The notes beneath the pieces were generated by a model, which saw only the letters and a list, made by a program, of their open reading frames with translations, did not search any database and was not told the DNA's origin. A stretch of 64,000 bases of DNA from Hymenobacter nitidus (GTDB taxonomy: Bacteria; Bacteroidota; Bacteroidia; Cytophagales; Hymenobacteraceae): NCBI RefSeq assembly GCF_020447315.1, contig NZ_JAJADQ010000003.1:62001-126000 (forward strand), in the 5' to 3' direction. Below are positions 16,404 through 26,050 of the stretch, one piece after another; within the stretch, counting starts at the first letter, position 1; each line of letters begins with the position of its first letter. Position numbers and translations under genes: made by a program.

Positions 16404-17831
16404 TCACTCCCCGCCCTTGCCGCCTTTGCCGCCTGCATCCATACGCACGATTTTGGGCGTGAAGGAGCCCAGCACGTCCACCAGGTCGCGCTGGTGGGCC
16501 ATTACCTGATGAATATCCTTGTAGGCCATGGGCGCTTCATCCAGGCCGCCGCCCATCAGCTCGATGCCGTGGTCTTTCAGCTCGCGGCGCACGTCGCCTT
16601 CCTTCAGGGTTTTCATGGCCTGCCCCCGCGACATGCGCCGACCAGCCCCGTGCGAGGCCGACTGCAGCGAGTCCCGCTCGCCGCGGCCGCGCACGATAAA
16701 GCCGGGGGCCGTCATCGAGCCAGGAATGACGCCCAGCACACCCTTGCCGGCCGGCGTGGCGCCCTTGCGGTGCACAATGGCCTCGCGCCCATCGGAAAGG
16801 GTTTCGCGCCAGGCGAAGTTGTGGTGGTTTTCGACCTTGGCCATCGGCTTCTCGCCCAGGGCCCGGCTGATGCGGCGGTGAATCTGGTCGTGGCAGGCCG
16901 AGGCGTAGTCGCCAGCCAGATTCATGGCCGCCCAGTACTCCTGCCCGGCCTGGGAGTCGAGGCTGAGCCAGGCCAGGTGGCGCGCCTCGGGCGGCAAGGG
17001 GCAGGCATTCATGGCCAGCTTGGTGTAGTGCTGGGCCACGGCCGCGCCCAGACCGCGGGAGCCGGAGTGCGTGAGCAGGCCCAGGTATTTGCCCGGGGGC
17101 ACGTCCAGCTCGTTGTCGGGGTCGGTAATGTCGACCACGCCGAATTCCACGAAGTGGTTGCCCGAGCCCGAGGTACCAATCTGGTCGACGGCGGTTTGGC
17201 GCTTGCCCCGTAGCACGGCAATTTCCTTGAACTCGGGCCGCTCGAAAATGGCATCGTCCAGCTTCTTATCAAAGGCGCTGAACTTGCTGCCGAAGCGGGT
17301 GTTGGCCAGGATAATGTTGCGCAGCTCTTTGGCCCGCTGGTAGAGCTCGTGCTCGGGCAGCGGGAACACCGACAAGGCCATGCGGCAGCCGATATCCATG
17401 CCCACACCGTAGGGAATCACGGCGTTATCCACGGCCAGCACCCCCCCGATGGGCAGGCCGTAGCCCTGGTGGGCGTCGGGCATCAGAGCCCCGTCGATGG
17501 TGACGGGCAGCTGCATGGCGGTATCCATCTGCTTGCGGGCCCCGTCCTCAATAAACTCCTCACCGTAGCGCCGGTAGTCCTTGATTTCGGGGTTGAGGCC
17601 CACGCTTTTATCATGCTGGGGCACGAGCTCCTTGGCCACGTCGCGCCAGGTTTCGTCGCGCAGGAATTTGAATGGGTCGTCTTTTATCTGCTGGAGCAGG
17701 GCCAGGGCGCTGCCTTTGTCGAGTTTCTTGAACTGGCGGCCTTCGAGCACGTCGAGGGCGCGGCCAATGGCGGGGCCTTCGGGGAAACCAATCTTGCGCA
17801 GGTCGTTGCCGCGCACTGTTTGCTTGGACAT
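16404..17831 (-). CDS. rtcB: RtcB-type RNA-splicing ligase (first copy)
   Basis: RtcB joins 2',3'-cyclic phosphate or 3'-phosphate RNA ends to 5'-OH ends using GTP and Mn2+. The 475-residue protein has the metal-binding motifs (VGMDIGCRM, GSGNHFVEFG, LTHSGSRGLG, ENHHNFAW) and the histidine motif SASHGAGRRMSR, the site of guanylylation. The C-terminus ends in a Gly/Lys tail. It is closely related to the second copy at 34893-36293 but has no Y-RNA or Rsr neighbours. It is followed by a DUF2461 gene and diverges from map. Confidence 0.95.
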   Translation of the reverse strand: MSKQTVRGNDLRKIGFPEGPAIGRALDVLEGRQFKKLDKGSALALLQQIKDDPFKFLRDETWRDVAKELVPQHDKSVGLNPEIKDYRRYGEEFIEDGARKQMDTAMQLPVTIDGALMPDAHQGYGLPIGGVLAVDNAVIPYGVGMDIGCRMALSVFPLPEHELYQRAKELRNIILANTRFGSKFSAFDKKLDDAIFERPEFKEIAVLRGKRQTAVDQIGTSGSGNHFVEFGVVDITDPDNELDVPPGKYLGLLTHSGSRGLGAAVAQHYTKLAMNACPLPPEARHLAWLSLDSQAGQEYWAAMNLAGDYASACHDQIHRRISRALGEKPMAKVENHHNFAWRETLSDGREAIVHRKGATPAGKGVLGVIPGSMTAPGFIVRGRGERDSLQSASHGAGRRMSRGQAMKTLKEGDVRRELKDHGIELMGGGLDEAPMAYKDIHQVMAHQRDLVDVLGSFTPKIVRMDAGGKGGKGGE

Positions 17832-18114
17832 AGCCGGGAGAAGTGGGTGGAGCTAGGTTGTAGCGCGGATTCGGGCCGTGGGGTTATAGCTGAGCTTGGC
17901 GGGGAAGCGGTGAGAGGATGAGTTGGTGTTCTATCGGCGCAGCTTAACGCGGCCGGCACGAGAAACTCACTATCACACCATCTTACAATAAGTGCGGCAT
18001 GTGGCCTCCGAAATGGGGGCACGTGGCCTTAAGAACTTTTCGACCCGTATTTTTGCTGTACAATTCGTTCCGCGTCCCATTTGAGGGAACTGCACTACTA
18101 TTAACCCGTCGACT

Positions 18115-18879
18115 ATGTCCATCACTTCCCAAGCTGATCTGACCGGCCTGCAGCAGATCAGCGCTGCCGTGGCCACCACCCTGCAGCAGATGCGCGACTA
18201 TGCCCAGCCCGGCATGAGCACCAAGGAGCTGGACGAATACGGCGGCCGCCTGCTGACCGCGCTGGGCGCCCGCTCGGCCCCGCGCCTCACCTACGGCTTT
18301 CCGGGCTGGACCTGCATCAGCGTCAATCAAGAAGTGGCCCACGGCATCCCGGCGGCGCACAAAGTGCTGCGGGAAGGCGACCTGATCAACATCGACGTGT
18401 CGGCGGAAATGGGGGGCTACTGGGCCGATAACGGCGGCTCGTTTGTGCTCGGCGCCGACGTGCACCAGCACCAGCCCCTGGTCGATGCTTCCCGCCAGAT
18501 TCTGCGCACGGCCATCAGCCGCATCCGGGGCGGGGTGCGCATCGCCGACATCGGCGGGTTGATCGAAGACGAAGCCCGCAAAGCCGGCTTCCGCGTTATC
18601 AAGAACCTGGTCGGCCACGGCATCGGCCGCAGCCTGCACGAAGAGCCCAAGGAAATTCCCAACTACTACGACCGCCATAACCTGAAGCGCTTCAAAACCA
18701 ACTCGGTGGTGGCCGTGGAAACGTTCATCTCTACCCGCGCCAACTTTGCCCACCAGCTCGGCGACGGCTGGACGCTGGCCACCAAGGACGGCAGCTTCGT
18801 GGCCCAGCACGAGCACACGCTGGTCGTCACCGACGGCCAGCCCCTGATCCTGACCGCCGCCAACGGTATCTGGGACTAA
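18115..18879 (+). CDS. map: Methionine aminopeptidase, type I
   Basis: This metalloenzyme removes the initiator methionine from new proteins. All five metal ligands are visible: Asp in LINIDVSAE, Asp in WADNGGSF, His in LVGHGIGR, Glu in VVAVETF and Glu in VAQHEHT. The 254-residue length is normal for type I. The start MSITSQADLTGLQQISAA is typical. It is divergent from the first rtcB, with the 283-bp gap 17832-18114 holding both promoters, and ends before a terminator at 18984. Confidence 0.95.
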   Translation: MSITSQADLTGLQQISAAVATTLQQMRDYAQPGMSTKELDEYGGRLLTALGARSAPRLTYGFPGWTCISVNQEVAHGIPAAHKVLREGDLINIDVSAEMGGYWADNGGSFVLGADVHQHQPLVDASRQILRTAISRIRGGVRIADIGGLIEDEARKAGFRVIKNLVGHGIGRSLHEEPKEIPNYYDRHNLKRFKTNSVVAVETFISTRANFAHQLGDGWTLATKDGSFVAQHEHTLVVTDGQPLILTAANGIWD

Positions 18880-18983
18880 GGGCAGCGGTTGGAGCAAGAG
18901 CCCATGCGGAGTGCCTTGCGAGGAAAGATGCCCGGCCGGTGAATCAGGCGCAACCTGAAATTTCAAAATCCGCTCCACGTAAC

Positions 18984-19015
18984 AAGCCCTTTCCCACGCA
19001 AGTAGGAAAGGGCTT
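18984..19015 (+). terminator. Intrinsic terminator
   Basis: Perfect 11-bp arms AAGCCCTTTCC / GGAAAGGGCTT with a 10-base loop lie about 105 bases after map. Confidence 0.75.
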
Positions 19016-19141
19016 TCTGGTAAAAGAGTAAGTCGTACTAGGCAGCGGACGGATTAGCTACGCTGTCCTGTGGGTGCCCCGGCTGCGCCTGGCAAGGACA
19101 CCAGAACGCCAACTCACTACCTCACAATCTCACCACCTCAC

Positions 19142-19795
19142 TTACCCCTGAGGCTTGCCGCACTCGGCGCAGAAGCGTTGGCCAGGCTTGACGCTGGCCC
19201 CGCAGTCGGCGCAGAATTTCTCCTTGGTCTGGGCCGCCACATTGGGTGTGCCGCACTCGGGGCAGAACTTCTTGTTGGCGTCGAGGGTGGCCTGGCAGCT
19301 GTTGCACTGCACTACGGTCCCGGTATTCAGGAAGTCTAGGCTGCCGGTGTAGTTCTGCTCCCGAGTTTTGGTGTAGATCTGTTCTTTGGCAGCCTGGCGC
19401 TGCTGGGAGGCCAGTTCCTCGTGCTCGTCGGGGGCGCAGTCTTCGCAGAGGCCAGCCTTGTGATTCCAGCACACGTCGGGGCACACCCAGTGGCCGCAGC
19501 GGGTGCACTGCTTGAAGTACTGCTTGCCTTCCTGCACTGCTTTTTCCAGTGCCTCGTCGTGGGCCTTGCCCCCGATGGCACGCTGCACGTGGTAGGCCGC
19601 GTTGCCGGCGTCGTGGAAGTGGCCGCCAAAGAGGCTGCCGGCGGCCCGCATCAGCTCCCCGGCAATACCGATGCTGTTGGGGTGAAAGCGCGACATATGG
19701 CCGTTGCGGCATTTGTCGCAGTGAAATTTGAATTGAAAGCCTTTGTCGGTCGACAGGTCGTCGTGGTTGGCGACAAACTGAATCAGGTTGCTCAT
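19142..19795 (-). CDS. Multi zinc-ribbon protein
   Basis: The 217-residue protein has a CxxC near residue 26 (FHCDKCRNGH), a treble-cysteine block (QCTRCGHWVCPDVCWNHK...CEDC) and two C-terminal zinc ribbons (CNSCQATLDANKKFCPECG and FCADCGASVKPGQRFCAECG). There is no signal or membrane segment. The family is known only as zinc-ribbon proteins. It may bind nucleic acid or protein partners; this is inference. Confidence 0.8.
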   Translation of the reverse strand: MSNLIQFVANHDDLSTDKGFQFKFHCDKCRNGHMSRFHPNSIGIAGELMRAAGSLFGGHFHDAGNAAYHVQRAIGGKAHDEALEKAVQEGKQYFKQCTRCGHWVCPDVCWNHKAGLCEDCAPDEHEELASQQRQAAKEQIYTKTREQNYTGSLDFLNTGTVVQCNSCQATLDANKKFCPECGTPNVAAQTKEKFCADCGASVKPGQRFCAECGKPQG

Positions 19796-19883
19796 AGCTG
19801 CGGATGGTAGGATGGTTTGCGCCTTAAAAATAGCGGATATATCGGTACCAATATATGAGTTGTATCTGGCCCGTTATAAAAGC

Positions 19884-19918
19884 AAAAGCTGCTCCGGCGC
19901 CAGGCCAGAGCAGCTTTT
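19884..19918. terminator. Terminator downstream of the fructan locus
   Basis: Perfect 11-bp arms AAAAGCTGCTC / GAGCAGCTTTT lie 100 bases past the GH32 stop. With A/T runs on both sides it can work in either direction. Confidence 0.75.
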
Positions 19919-20017
19919 ACAGCAGTTGCGCCACCCACTCCCGGGCCGGGCTCCGGCTCAGGGCCCTTAGCCGGGGCAGAGGCCCCGGGAGCCGCTGCGG
20001 GGTTGGGCAAAGCCGGG

Positions 20018-21538
20018 TTATTTCACGCCGGTGGCTAGCCGGGCGTAGCTCAGCTCACTGATGGTCAGGCCAGTGGCCGATTTTACCGTCAGGGTCTTAA
20101 ACGCTTCGGAAGGAAAATATAGCTCGGTCAGGGCCGTCAGGCCGTTGTCGGCAAACACTTCCACTGAGCTGGCATCAAAGAGCAGCGTGAGGTCGGCGGC
20201 GGCAGCGGTAGCCCGGCGCGGCCCGGCGTGGCGACCGGCAAACTTGTCACTGAAGGCCACCAGGCCCGACTTGCTGCGGTCGACGTAGTATTCGTTGGCC
20301 TTTTTATCGTAGCCGATAACCAGCTCCTCGCCGCGGCTGTTGGCCAGTATCAGGGAGAAATCGGTCAGCTGCCGGGTGCTCATTTTCAGCTGAAACTTGT
20401 CGCCGAGGCCAGGCAGCTTGCTCGTCAGGTCCAGTTGGGGCTGCACCTTCAGGTTTTGCAGCTGCACGCGGCCGGCCTGCATAGCCAGCCCGATTTCCTT
20501 GACCGGCTGGGAGGTCAGAAACACGTCCGGGCCGACTTTGCGCAGGGCCAGCTCCCGGGGCGCGGTCATGGCGTTGCGCCAGGGCGAGGTGGGCACCTGG
20601 TTGGCATATTCCCAGTTGCTCATCCAGCCCTGAAAAATGCGGCGCGCCCCGGTGCCGGCGTAGGTCACGCCGGCGTAGTTGTCTTTGCCGTAGTCGACCC
20701 ACCTAGTAGCGGTGCTGGCGGGCGTGAACTTCTTGCCGTCGAACTGCCCGATGAAGTACTGCGTGGCCGAGCCGCCATTGGGTCCGCCGGGGTTGATGCT
20801 GACCAGCAGCACCCACTGCTGCTTGCCGTCCAGGGTAAGCGGAAACAGGTCGGGGCACTCCCACACGCCGCCGTGGGCCCCGAGCTGCTCGCCAAACTCA
20901 CTTTCCTTGGTCCAGGCTTTCAGGTCGGGCGAGGAGTAAAAGGTGATGCGGTCCTTGGTGGCCAGGGTCATAATCCACTTGCCGGCCACGGTGTTCCAGC
21001 TCACTTTCGGGTCGCGGAAGTCCGGAATGCCGGGGTTGGGCAGCACGGGGTTGCCCGCGTACTTGGTCCAGGTCTGGCCCTGGTCGAGGCTGTAGGCCAG
21101 GCTCTGGTACTGGTGCTTGTTGGTTTGCTTCTTTTCCTCGGGGTCGTTGTGGTGGGTGAAGATGGCCACCATGGCATTCTTGCCGAAACCCGCCGTATTG
21201 TTTTCGTCGATGACGGCGCTACCCGAGAAAATCCAGCCCAGCTTATCCGGAAACAAGGCAATGGGCTGCTCCTGCCAGTGCACCAGGTCGGAGCTGGTGG
21301 CGTGGCCCCAGTGCATCGGGCCCCACACCATAGCGTCGGGGTAGTGCTGGAAAAACAGGTGGTACACGCCCTTCGAGTACACCATGCCGTTGGGGTCGTT
21401 CATCCACATTTTAGCCGGCGAGAAGTGGTAGGCCGGGCGGTATTGGGGCGTGGCCGGCGGCACGGGGGCGGCCGTCTGGGCTTGGCTAAATTGGGCCAGA
21501 GACGCCAACGACAAGGCTAGTAGGAAGGATTTTTTCAT
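20018..21538 (-). CDS. Glycoside hydrolase family 32 (levanase/invertase type)
   Basis: GH32 enzymes release fructose from levan, inulin or sucrose. The 506-residue protein has a signal peptide (MKKSFLLALSLASLAQFSQA). It carries the WMNDPNG motif with the nucleophile Asp (residues 45-51), FRDPKV with the transition-state Asp, and WECPDLFP with the acid/base Glu. A C-terminal beta-sandwich ends near ELSYARLATG. No lipobox is seen, so it is probably periplasmic or secreted. It is the last gene of the fructan operon, after fructokinase. Exo versus endo action cannot be decided from sequence alone. Confidence 0.95.
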   Translation of the reverse strand: MKKSFLLALSLASLAQFSQAQTAAPVPPATPQYRPAYHFSPAKMWMNDPNGMVYSKGVYHLFFQHYPDAMVWGPMHWGHATSSDLVHWQEQPIALFPDKLGWIFSGSAVIDENNTAGFGKNAMVAIFTHHNDPEEKKQTNKHQYQSLAYSLDQGQTWTKYAGNPVLPNPGIPDFRDPKVSWNTVAGKWIMTLATKDRITFYSSPDLKAWTKESEFGEQLGAHGGVWECPDLFPLTLDGKQQWVLLVSINPGGPNGGSATQYFIGQFDGKKFTPASTATRWVDYGKDNYAGVTYAGTGARRIFQGWMSNWEYANQVPTSPWRNAMTAPRELALRKVGPDVFLTSQPVKEIGLAMQAGRVQLQNLKVQPQLDLTSKLPGLGDKFQLKMSTRQLTDFSLILANSRGEELVIGYDKKANEYYVDRSKSGLVAFSDKFAGRHAGPRRATAAAADLTLLFDASSVEVFADNGLTALTELYFPSEAFKTLTVKSATGLTISELSYARLATGVK

Positions 21539-21548
21539 GGGGTGGAGA

Positions 21549-21583
21549 CCTCACCCCCGGCCCCTCTCCTCAAGAGAGGGGAG
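21549..21583. repeat. REP-like palindrome
   Basis: CCTCACCCCCGG followed by CCCCTCTC-CTCAA-GAGAGGGG. It is one member of a family also present at 21698, 24141, 24249, 49285 and 49385. Confidence 0.65.
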
Positions 21584-21662
21584 CCACGGTGGCGCAGGTT
21601 TTTTGGGTTGGATGAGAAAACAGGAAAAGCAGGGCTTTTAAGTGGAGCAATACTTGAATTGC

Positions 21663-22604
21663 CTATACCGATGCGGCCGGTTGGGCACTTGCGTCAGGCT
21701 CCCCTCTCTTGAGGAGAGGGGCCGGAGATAAGGTCAGCTCGCGCACGTCGGCCTCGGTGAAGGCAGGCGTGGCCCCCAGGTGGGTGGCCACCAGCGCACC
21801 GGTAGCGCAGGCAAAGCGCAGGCACTCCCCCGGCTCCTGCCCCTGCAGCCAGCCCTTGAGCAGAGCGGCCAGAAACGAGTCGCCGCTGCCGATGGTGTCC
21901 TTGACCTCGACCCGCACGCCGGGGGCCCGGTACAGCTGGTTGCCGGTCCAGAGCAGGGCGCCGTCGGCCCCGCAGGTAACGCACACGGCCTGCAGCTGAA
22001 ACCGCTCGGCCAGCCACTGCATGGCGGCGCCCGGGTCGGTTTCGGCCCCAAACCAGCCCATGATTTCCCCGAGCTCGTGGTGGTTCATCTTCACCAGGTC
22101 GGCTTTACCGAGCAGGTACTTCACCACCTCTTTGGTGTAGTGCGGGGGGCGCATGTTCACGTCGAACACCCGGAAGCGGGCGTGGGGCAGCAGGCGGTAC
22201 AGGGTTTCGCGGGTGGTGGGGCTGCGGGCGGCCAGGCTGCCAAACACGAACATGTCGGCCTGCTCCACCAGCGCGTCGAGGCGGGTTTCGTGCTGCACGT
22301 AGTCCCAGGCCACGGGGTGCACAATCTTGTAGGTCACTTCGTTGGCATCGTCCACGTTGGCTTTCACCACGCCGGTAAGATGGGTTTTGCCCTCCTGCAC
22401 GTAGTCGGTGCCCAGGCCCTTGCTGGTGATGAAGTCGAGCAGTTCGGTGCCCAGCTCGTCGTCGCCGACGCGGCTGATAAGCGCGGCCGGCACGCCTAGC
22501 TGGTGCAGGTGCACGGCCACGTTGAAGGGCGCCCCGCCGGGCTGCTTGCCGGTGGGCAGCACGTCCCACAGAATTTCGCCGAAGCAGACAATGTTGTTAG
22601 ACAT
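21663..22604 (-). CDS. PfkB-family fructokinase
   Basis: The 313-residue protein has the N-terminal CFGEILWDVLPTGKQPGGAP motif, the middle VFDVNMRPPH and the C-terminal DTIGSGDSFLAALLKG motif, whose Asp is the catalytic base of PfkB sugar kinases. The context (GH32, SusC/D, sugar porter) indicates phosphorylation of fructose. The last residues (SPAPLLKRGEPDASAQ...) are encoded by a REP-like palindrome at 21698-21725, so the natural C-terminus appears to have been replaced or extended by a repeat insertion. Confidence 0.9.
   Translation of the reverse strand: MSNNIVCFGEILWDVLPTGKQPGGAPFNVAVHLHQLGVPAALISRVGDDELGTELLDFITSKGLGTDYVQEGKTHLTGVVKANVDDANEVTYKIVHPVAWDYVQHETRLDALVEQADMFVFGSLAARSPTTRETLYRLLPHARFRVFDVNMRPPHYTKEVVKYLLGKADLVKMNHHELGEIMGWFGAETDPGAAMQWLAERFQLQAVCVTCGADGALLWTGNQLYRAPGVRVEVKDTIGSGDSFLAALLKGWLQGQEPGECLRFACATGALVATHLGATPAFTEADVRELTLSPAPLLKRGEPDASAQPAASV
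21698..21725. repeat. REP-like palindrome inside the fructokinase 3' end
   Basis: CCCCTCTC-TTGAG-GAGAGGGG lies inside the reading frame of the fructokinase and encodes PAPLLKRGE on the minus strand. It belongs to the same family as the repeat at 21549. Confidence 0.65.
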
Positions 22605-22624
22605 GAGAACTTGGAGCTTAGAAT

Positions 22625-22748
22625 AGACCGTCGTGTCGACCAGCGGGAGACATCTCGCGGGCTAAGGTTGCCAGAGTAATCTGGTTACCATGGCCCGCGA
22701 GATGTCTCGCTGTCTGCTTGAAGCGCAGAGGGCTCGGAATGACGGTCT
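22625..22748. repeat. Composite hairpin repeat
   Basis: Inner arms 22642-22663 and 22692-22711 (AGCG-AGACATCTCGCGGGC type) are nearly perfect complements. Outer arms AGACCGTC (22625-22632) and GACGGTCT (22741-22748) are perfect. It fills the gap between the sugar porter and fructokinase genes. Motifs resemble the repeat at 2249-2446. Confidence 0.65.
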
Positions 22749-22781
22749 GTTGGTGAGGACGAAGAAGGACGTTTTATTCGC

Positions 22782-24116
22782 TTAATGGATGACCAGCGTT
22801 TTTTCGAGCTGCTCCAGGCTGGTGCCCTTGGTTTCGGGCATGAAGCGCCACACGAAGATGAGCTGCAAGACCATCATCGAGCAGAAGAACAGGAAGGTGT
22901 GGCCCCCGCCCAGCTTCTCGGCGAAATACGGGAAGGCAAAGGCAATGATGGCGGCCAGTACCCAGTGGGTGCTGGAGCCCAGGGCCTGCCCTTTGGCCCG
23001 CACCGTGTTGGGGAAGATTTCGGAGATGAACACCCAGATAACGGCTCCCTGCGAGAAGGCGAAAAAGGCAATGTAGACGAAGAGCAGCACCGGCACCAGC
23101 ATGCCGTTCAGCTCGCTGAAATCCTGGCTGTAGAAGGAGCGGGCCACCAGGCCCAGCGTGGCAATCAGGCCGAAGGAGCCGATGAGCATGAGCTTGCGGC
23201 GGCCAAACCGGTCGATGAAATTCATGGCCAGCAGCGTGAAGAGGAAGTTAACCAGCCCGATGCCGGCCGACGAGAGCAGGGCCGAGCCCTTGCCCAGGCC
23301 CGTCATTTCGAAGATGCGCGGGGCGTAGTAGATAATAGCGTTGATGCCCGAGACCTGGTTGAAGACGGCGAAAAACACGGCCAGCAGCACCGGCCCGCGG
23401 TATTGGCGGGCAAAGAGCGACTCGCCGCCGGCCGCTTCGTCGGCGGCGTTGGTAGTCAGGATGGTGGTGACTTCCGCGTCGGCCGTGGCGGGGCTGATGC
23501 GGTGCATGATGGCGCGGCCCTCCTCTACCCGGCCCTGGCCCAGCAGCCAGCGGGGGCTTTCGGGTACCCGGAACAAGAGCAGGAAAAAGGCCAGCGCGGG
23601 AAAGGCTTGCACGCCCAGCATCCAGCGCCAGTCGTTTTCGCCCACGCCGGTCAGCAGATAGTTCGAGAGGTAGGCCATCAGAATGCCGAACACGATATTG
23701 AACTGGAACATGGCCACCATGCGGCCCCGCTTGGCCGCCGGCGACACTTCCGAAATGTAGAGCGGGGCCGTTACGGAAGAAGCGCCCACGCCCAGCCCGC
23801 CCAGAAAGCGGAACACCATGAACAACACCCAGTTGGCCGTCACGGCCGCCCCCACCGCCGACACCAGGTAGAGCACCGCAATGCCAATCAGGGTTTGGCG
23901 GCGGCCCAGCTTATCGGACGGGATGCCGCCGAAAATGGCCCCGAACACGGTGCCGATGAGGGCCACGGCAATGGTGAAGCCGTGCTCCACGGCGCTCAGG
24001 TTCCAGAGCTGCTGAATGGCCTTCTCGGCCCCGGAAATAACGGCCGTATCGAAGCCGAAGAGGAAGCCTCCCAGCGCGACGACCAGGGACCAGAAAAAGA
24101 CGTTGCTGTTTTTCAT
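22782..24116 (-). CDS. MFS sugar porter (sugar:H+ symporter type)
   Basis: The 444-residue membrane protein has about twelve hydrophobic segments. Sugar-porter signatures include GFLFGFDTAVISGA in the first helix, SDKLGRRQTLIG in the 2-3 loop, RFLGGLGVGASSVTAPLYIS, RWLLGQGR after helix 6 and PETKGTSLEQLEK at the end. It probably carries fructose or sucrose across the inner membrane after SusC/D and GH32 action. It is in the fructan operon between susD and fructokinase. Confidence 0.95.
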   Translation of the reverse strand: MKNSNVFFWSLVVALGGFLFGFDTAVISGAEKAIQQLWNLSAVEHGFTIAVALIGTVFGAIFGGIPSDKLGRRQTLIGIAVLYLVSAVGAAVTANWVLFMVFRFLGGLGVGASSVTAPLYISEVSPAAKRGRMVAMFQFNIVFGILMAYLSNYLLTGVGENDWRWMLGVQAFPALAFFLLLFRVPESPRWLLGQGRVEEGRAIMHRISPATADAEVTTILTTNAADEAAGGESLFARQYRGPVLLAVFFAVFNQVSGINAIIYYAPRIFEMTGLGKGSALLSSAGIGLVNFLFTLLAMNFIDRFGRRKLMLIGSFGLIATLGLVARSFYSQDFSELNGMLVPVLLFVYIAFFAFSQGAVIWVFISEIFPNTVRAKGQALGSSTHWVLAAIIAFAFPYFAEKLGGGHTFLFFCSMMVLQLIFVWRFMPETKGTSLEQLEKTLVIH

Positions 24117-24140
24117 TGGGAATGCAATTCGTTGCCGGGC

Positions 24141-24184
24141 GCCTCACCCCTAACCCCTCTCCAAAAAAGGAGAGGGGAACCAGC
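24141..24184. repeat. REP-like palindrome
   Basis: GCCTCACCCCTAACCCCTCTCC, a loop of A residues, then GGAGAGGGGAACCAGC. It lies between the susD and porter genes. Confidence 0.65.
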
Positions 24185-24248
24185 TTCTGTTTTTAGAGCT
24201 AGCCCGGTAGGTTCGGCAATGAAAAAGGATAAGACTAAAACGCTAGGC

Positions 24249-24309
24249 TAGCTCCCCCTCCTTTTCGGAGACTCTGCGCTTCAGGCAGATGCGGCCAGGG
24301 GGTGAGGTT
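24249..24309. repeat. REP-like element, diverged and interrupted
   Basis: GCTCCCCCTCCTTTTCGGAG at the left and CAGGGGGTGAGG at the right are the two ends of the same family as the repeat at 24141, separated by about 25 unrelated bases. It faces the 24141 copy. Confidence 0.5.
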
Positions 24310-24311
24310 CG

Positions 24312-26027
24312 CTACCAGCCGCTGTTCTGCTTGTAGAAGCCTTTGCTGAAGTTGATCTGGTTGAGCGGGATGGGCAGGTACTCGTCGCGGCCCTTGGTGA
24401 AGCGGGCATCTTTCAGGTACTGGCGCTTGGGTTTTTCCTGGGTGAAGTAGCTGGTCAGGTAGTCGCCGGCTATGCCCCAGCGCACCAGGTCGAAGAAGCG
24501 CTGGCCTTCCAGGGCAAACTCCAGGCGCCGCTCGTAGCGCAGGGCCTGGCGGGCGTAGTCTTGGCTCCAGCCGGCCGCCGGATACTGCCCGATGCGGTAG
24601 TTGGAAGTGGGCCCGCCGGCGGCGTTTTTCAGGCGGGTGGTGCTGGCCGCGGCCCGCTCCCGAATACGGTTGATGAGGGGCAGCGCCTCGCCCTGCCGGC
24701 CCAGCTCAATCAGGGCCTCGGCTTTCCAGAGCAGCACGTCGGCGAAGCGGATGATGGCCCAGTTCTTCGAGGAGCTCATAAACGGCGGCGTTTTCTGGAA
24801 GCTGGGGTCCGAGGGCAGCACGCTTTCCTTCATCGACATATACACGCCGTACGTGTTCTGGTCGCGCAGCCAGGAGTTCTCAAACACGAAGGTGGGCGCG
24901 TACTTGTAGGGGTGCGACGGCACGGCCACGGTGTGGTCGAGGCGCGGGTCCACGGAGTTGGTCTGGAAGTCGGCGGGCGTGCTCAGGTCCGAGTTGTTGA
25001 AGCTGGAAAACAGTGGCAGGCCGTTGGCGTCGGTTTTGTAGGCATTCACCAGGTTCTGGCTGGGCTGGTGAAAGCCGCAGCAGCCGTAGTCCGGGTTCAT
25101 GGGGTAGTTGAGCTGGTTGCCCCGGCCGGTGCGGCCCTTGGGCGTGCCGTCGTTGCGCGAAAACTGGATGGCAAATACTGATTCCACCCCGTTGTCGCCG
25201 CTGGTCAGGAAGTTGCTGGCGTAGTCGGGGTGCAGGGAGTAGCGCTTGCTGACTTCGTCGGCCAGCGTCACCACTTCCTGCAGCTTGGCCGCGTCGATGC
25301 TGGTCACGGCGTGGTTGTCGTTCTGCACGTAGGCCTGAAACAGCAGGGTTTTGGCCAGGTAAGCCTGGGCCGCCGACTTAGTGGCCCGCCCGATTTCGGA
25401 CTGGTTGTCGGGCAGGTTGGCAACGGCAAAGCGGAAGTCGGCGGCAATTTTACCCCACAGCTGGTCGTCGGTCAGGGCCACGTTCGACACGGTGGCGTAC
25501 TGGTCGGTCGGCACCGATTCATCCAGGTAGGGCACGCGCTTAAAGAGCTCCTTGAGCAGGAAGTAGAAGTGCCCACGCAGAAAGCGCACCTCACCCTGGC
25601 GCACGGCCTTGGTGGGCATGGCCGTGGCGTCGATGGCGTTGAGGCGGCGCAGCGCGTCGTTGCAGCGCGACACGCCCACGTAGAGCAGAAACCACAGCTC
25701 GTCGGTGTTGCCCACGTCGACGCGGTTGAAGGTGAAGGTTTCGTAGAAGTGAAACGCGTCCACGTCGGCCGTGCCGTTGCCGCCCTTGTAGGCGTCGCCG
25801 GCGCGCACGTTGCCGTAGGGCCACATGCTGGTGTAGGGGGCGCGGTATACGTCGTTGCCGAGCTGGGAGTAGGCCGCAATAACCTGCTTGTCGATGTTGG
25901 CGGGCGTATTCAGCTGCTCGTCGCTCAGGGCCCCGATGGGCTCCACGTCGAGAAAATCCTTATCGGAGCAGCTCACCGAAAGCCCGAGCAGGGACAGCGC
26001 CAGAAGGCTGGTTTGGAAGAGTTTCAT
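24312..26027 (-). CDS. susD: SusD/RagB-family surface glycan-binding lipoprotein
   Basis: SusD proteins sit on the outer surface and hand glycans to the SusC channel. The 571-residue protein has a lipoprotein signal (LLGLSVSCSDKDFLDVEP, lipobox cysteine at 20). An N-terminal TPR-like region follows, with LWFLLYVGVSRCNDALRRL and VRFLRGHFYFLLKELF, and the typical C-terminal RIRERAAAS and RRLEFALEGQRFFDLVRWG. It starts 23 bases after susC. The ligand is probably a fructan, from the neighbours. Confidence 0.95.
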   Translation of the reverse strand: MKLFQTSLLALSLLGLSVSCSDKDFLDVEPIGALSDEQLNTPANIDKQVIAAYSQLGNDVYRAPYTSMWPYGNVRAGDAYKGGNGTADVDAFHFYETFTFNRVDVGNTDELWFLLYVGVSRCNDALRRLNAIDATAMPTKAVRQGEVRFLRGHFYFLLKELFKRVPYLDESVPTDQYATVSNVALTDDQLWGKIAADFRFAVANLPDNQSEIGRATKSAAQAYLAKTLLFQAYVQNDNHAVTSIDAAKLQEVVTLADEVSKRYSLHPDYASNFLTSGDNGVESVFAIQFSRNDGTPKGRTGRGNQLNYPMNPDYGCCGFHQPSQNLVNAYKTDANGLPLFSSFNNSDLSTPADFQTNSVDPRLDHTVAVPSHPYKYAPTFVFENSWLRDQNTYGVYMSMKESVLPSDPSFQKTPPFMSSSKNWAIIRFADVLLWKAEALIELGRQGEALPLINRIRERAAASTTRLKNAAGGPTSNYRIGQYPAAGWSQDYARQALRYERRLEFALEGQRFFDLVRWGIAGDYLTSYFTQEKPKRQYLKDARFTKGRDEYLPIPLNQINFSKGFYKQNSGW

Positions 26028-26050
26028 GGGAATTGAGGTCTAGCGCGGGG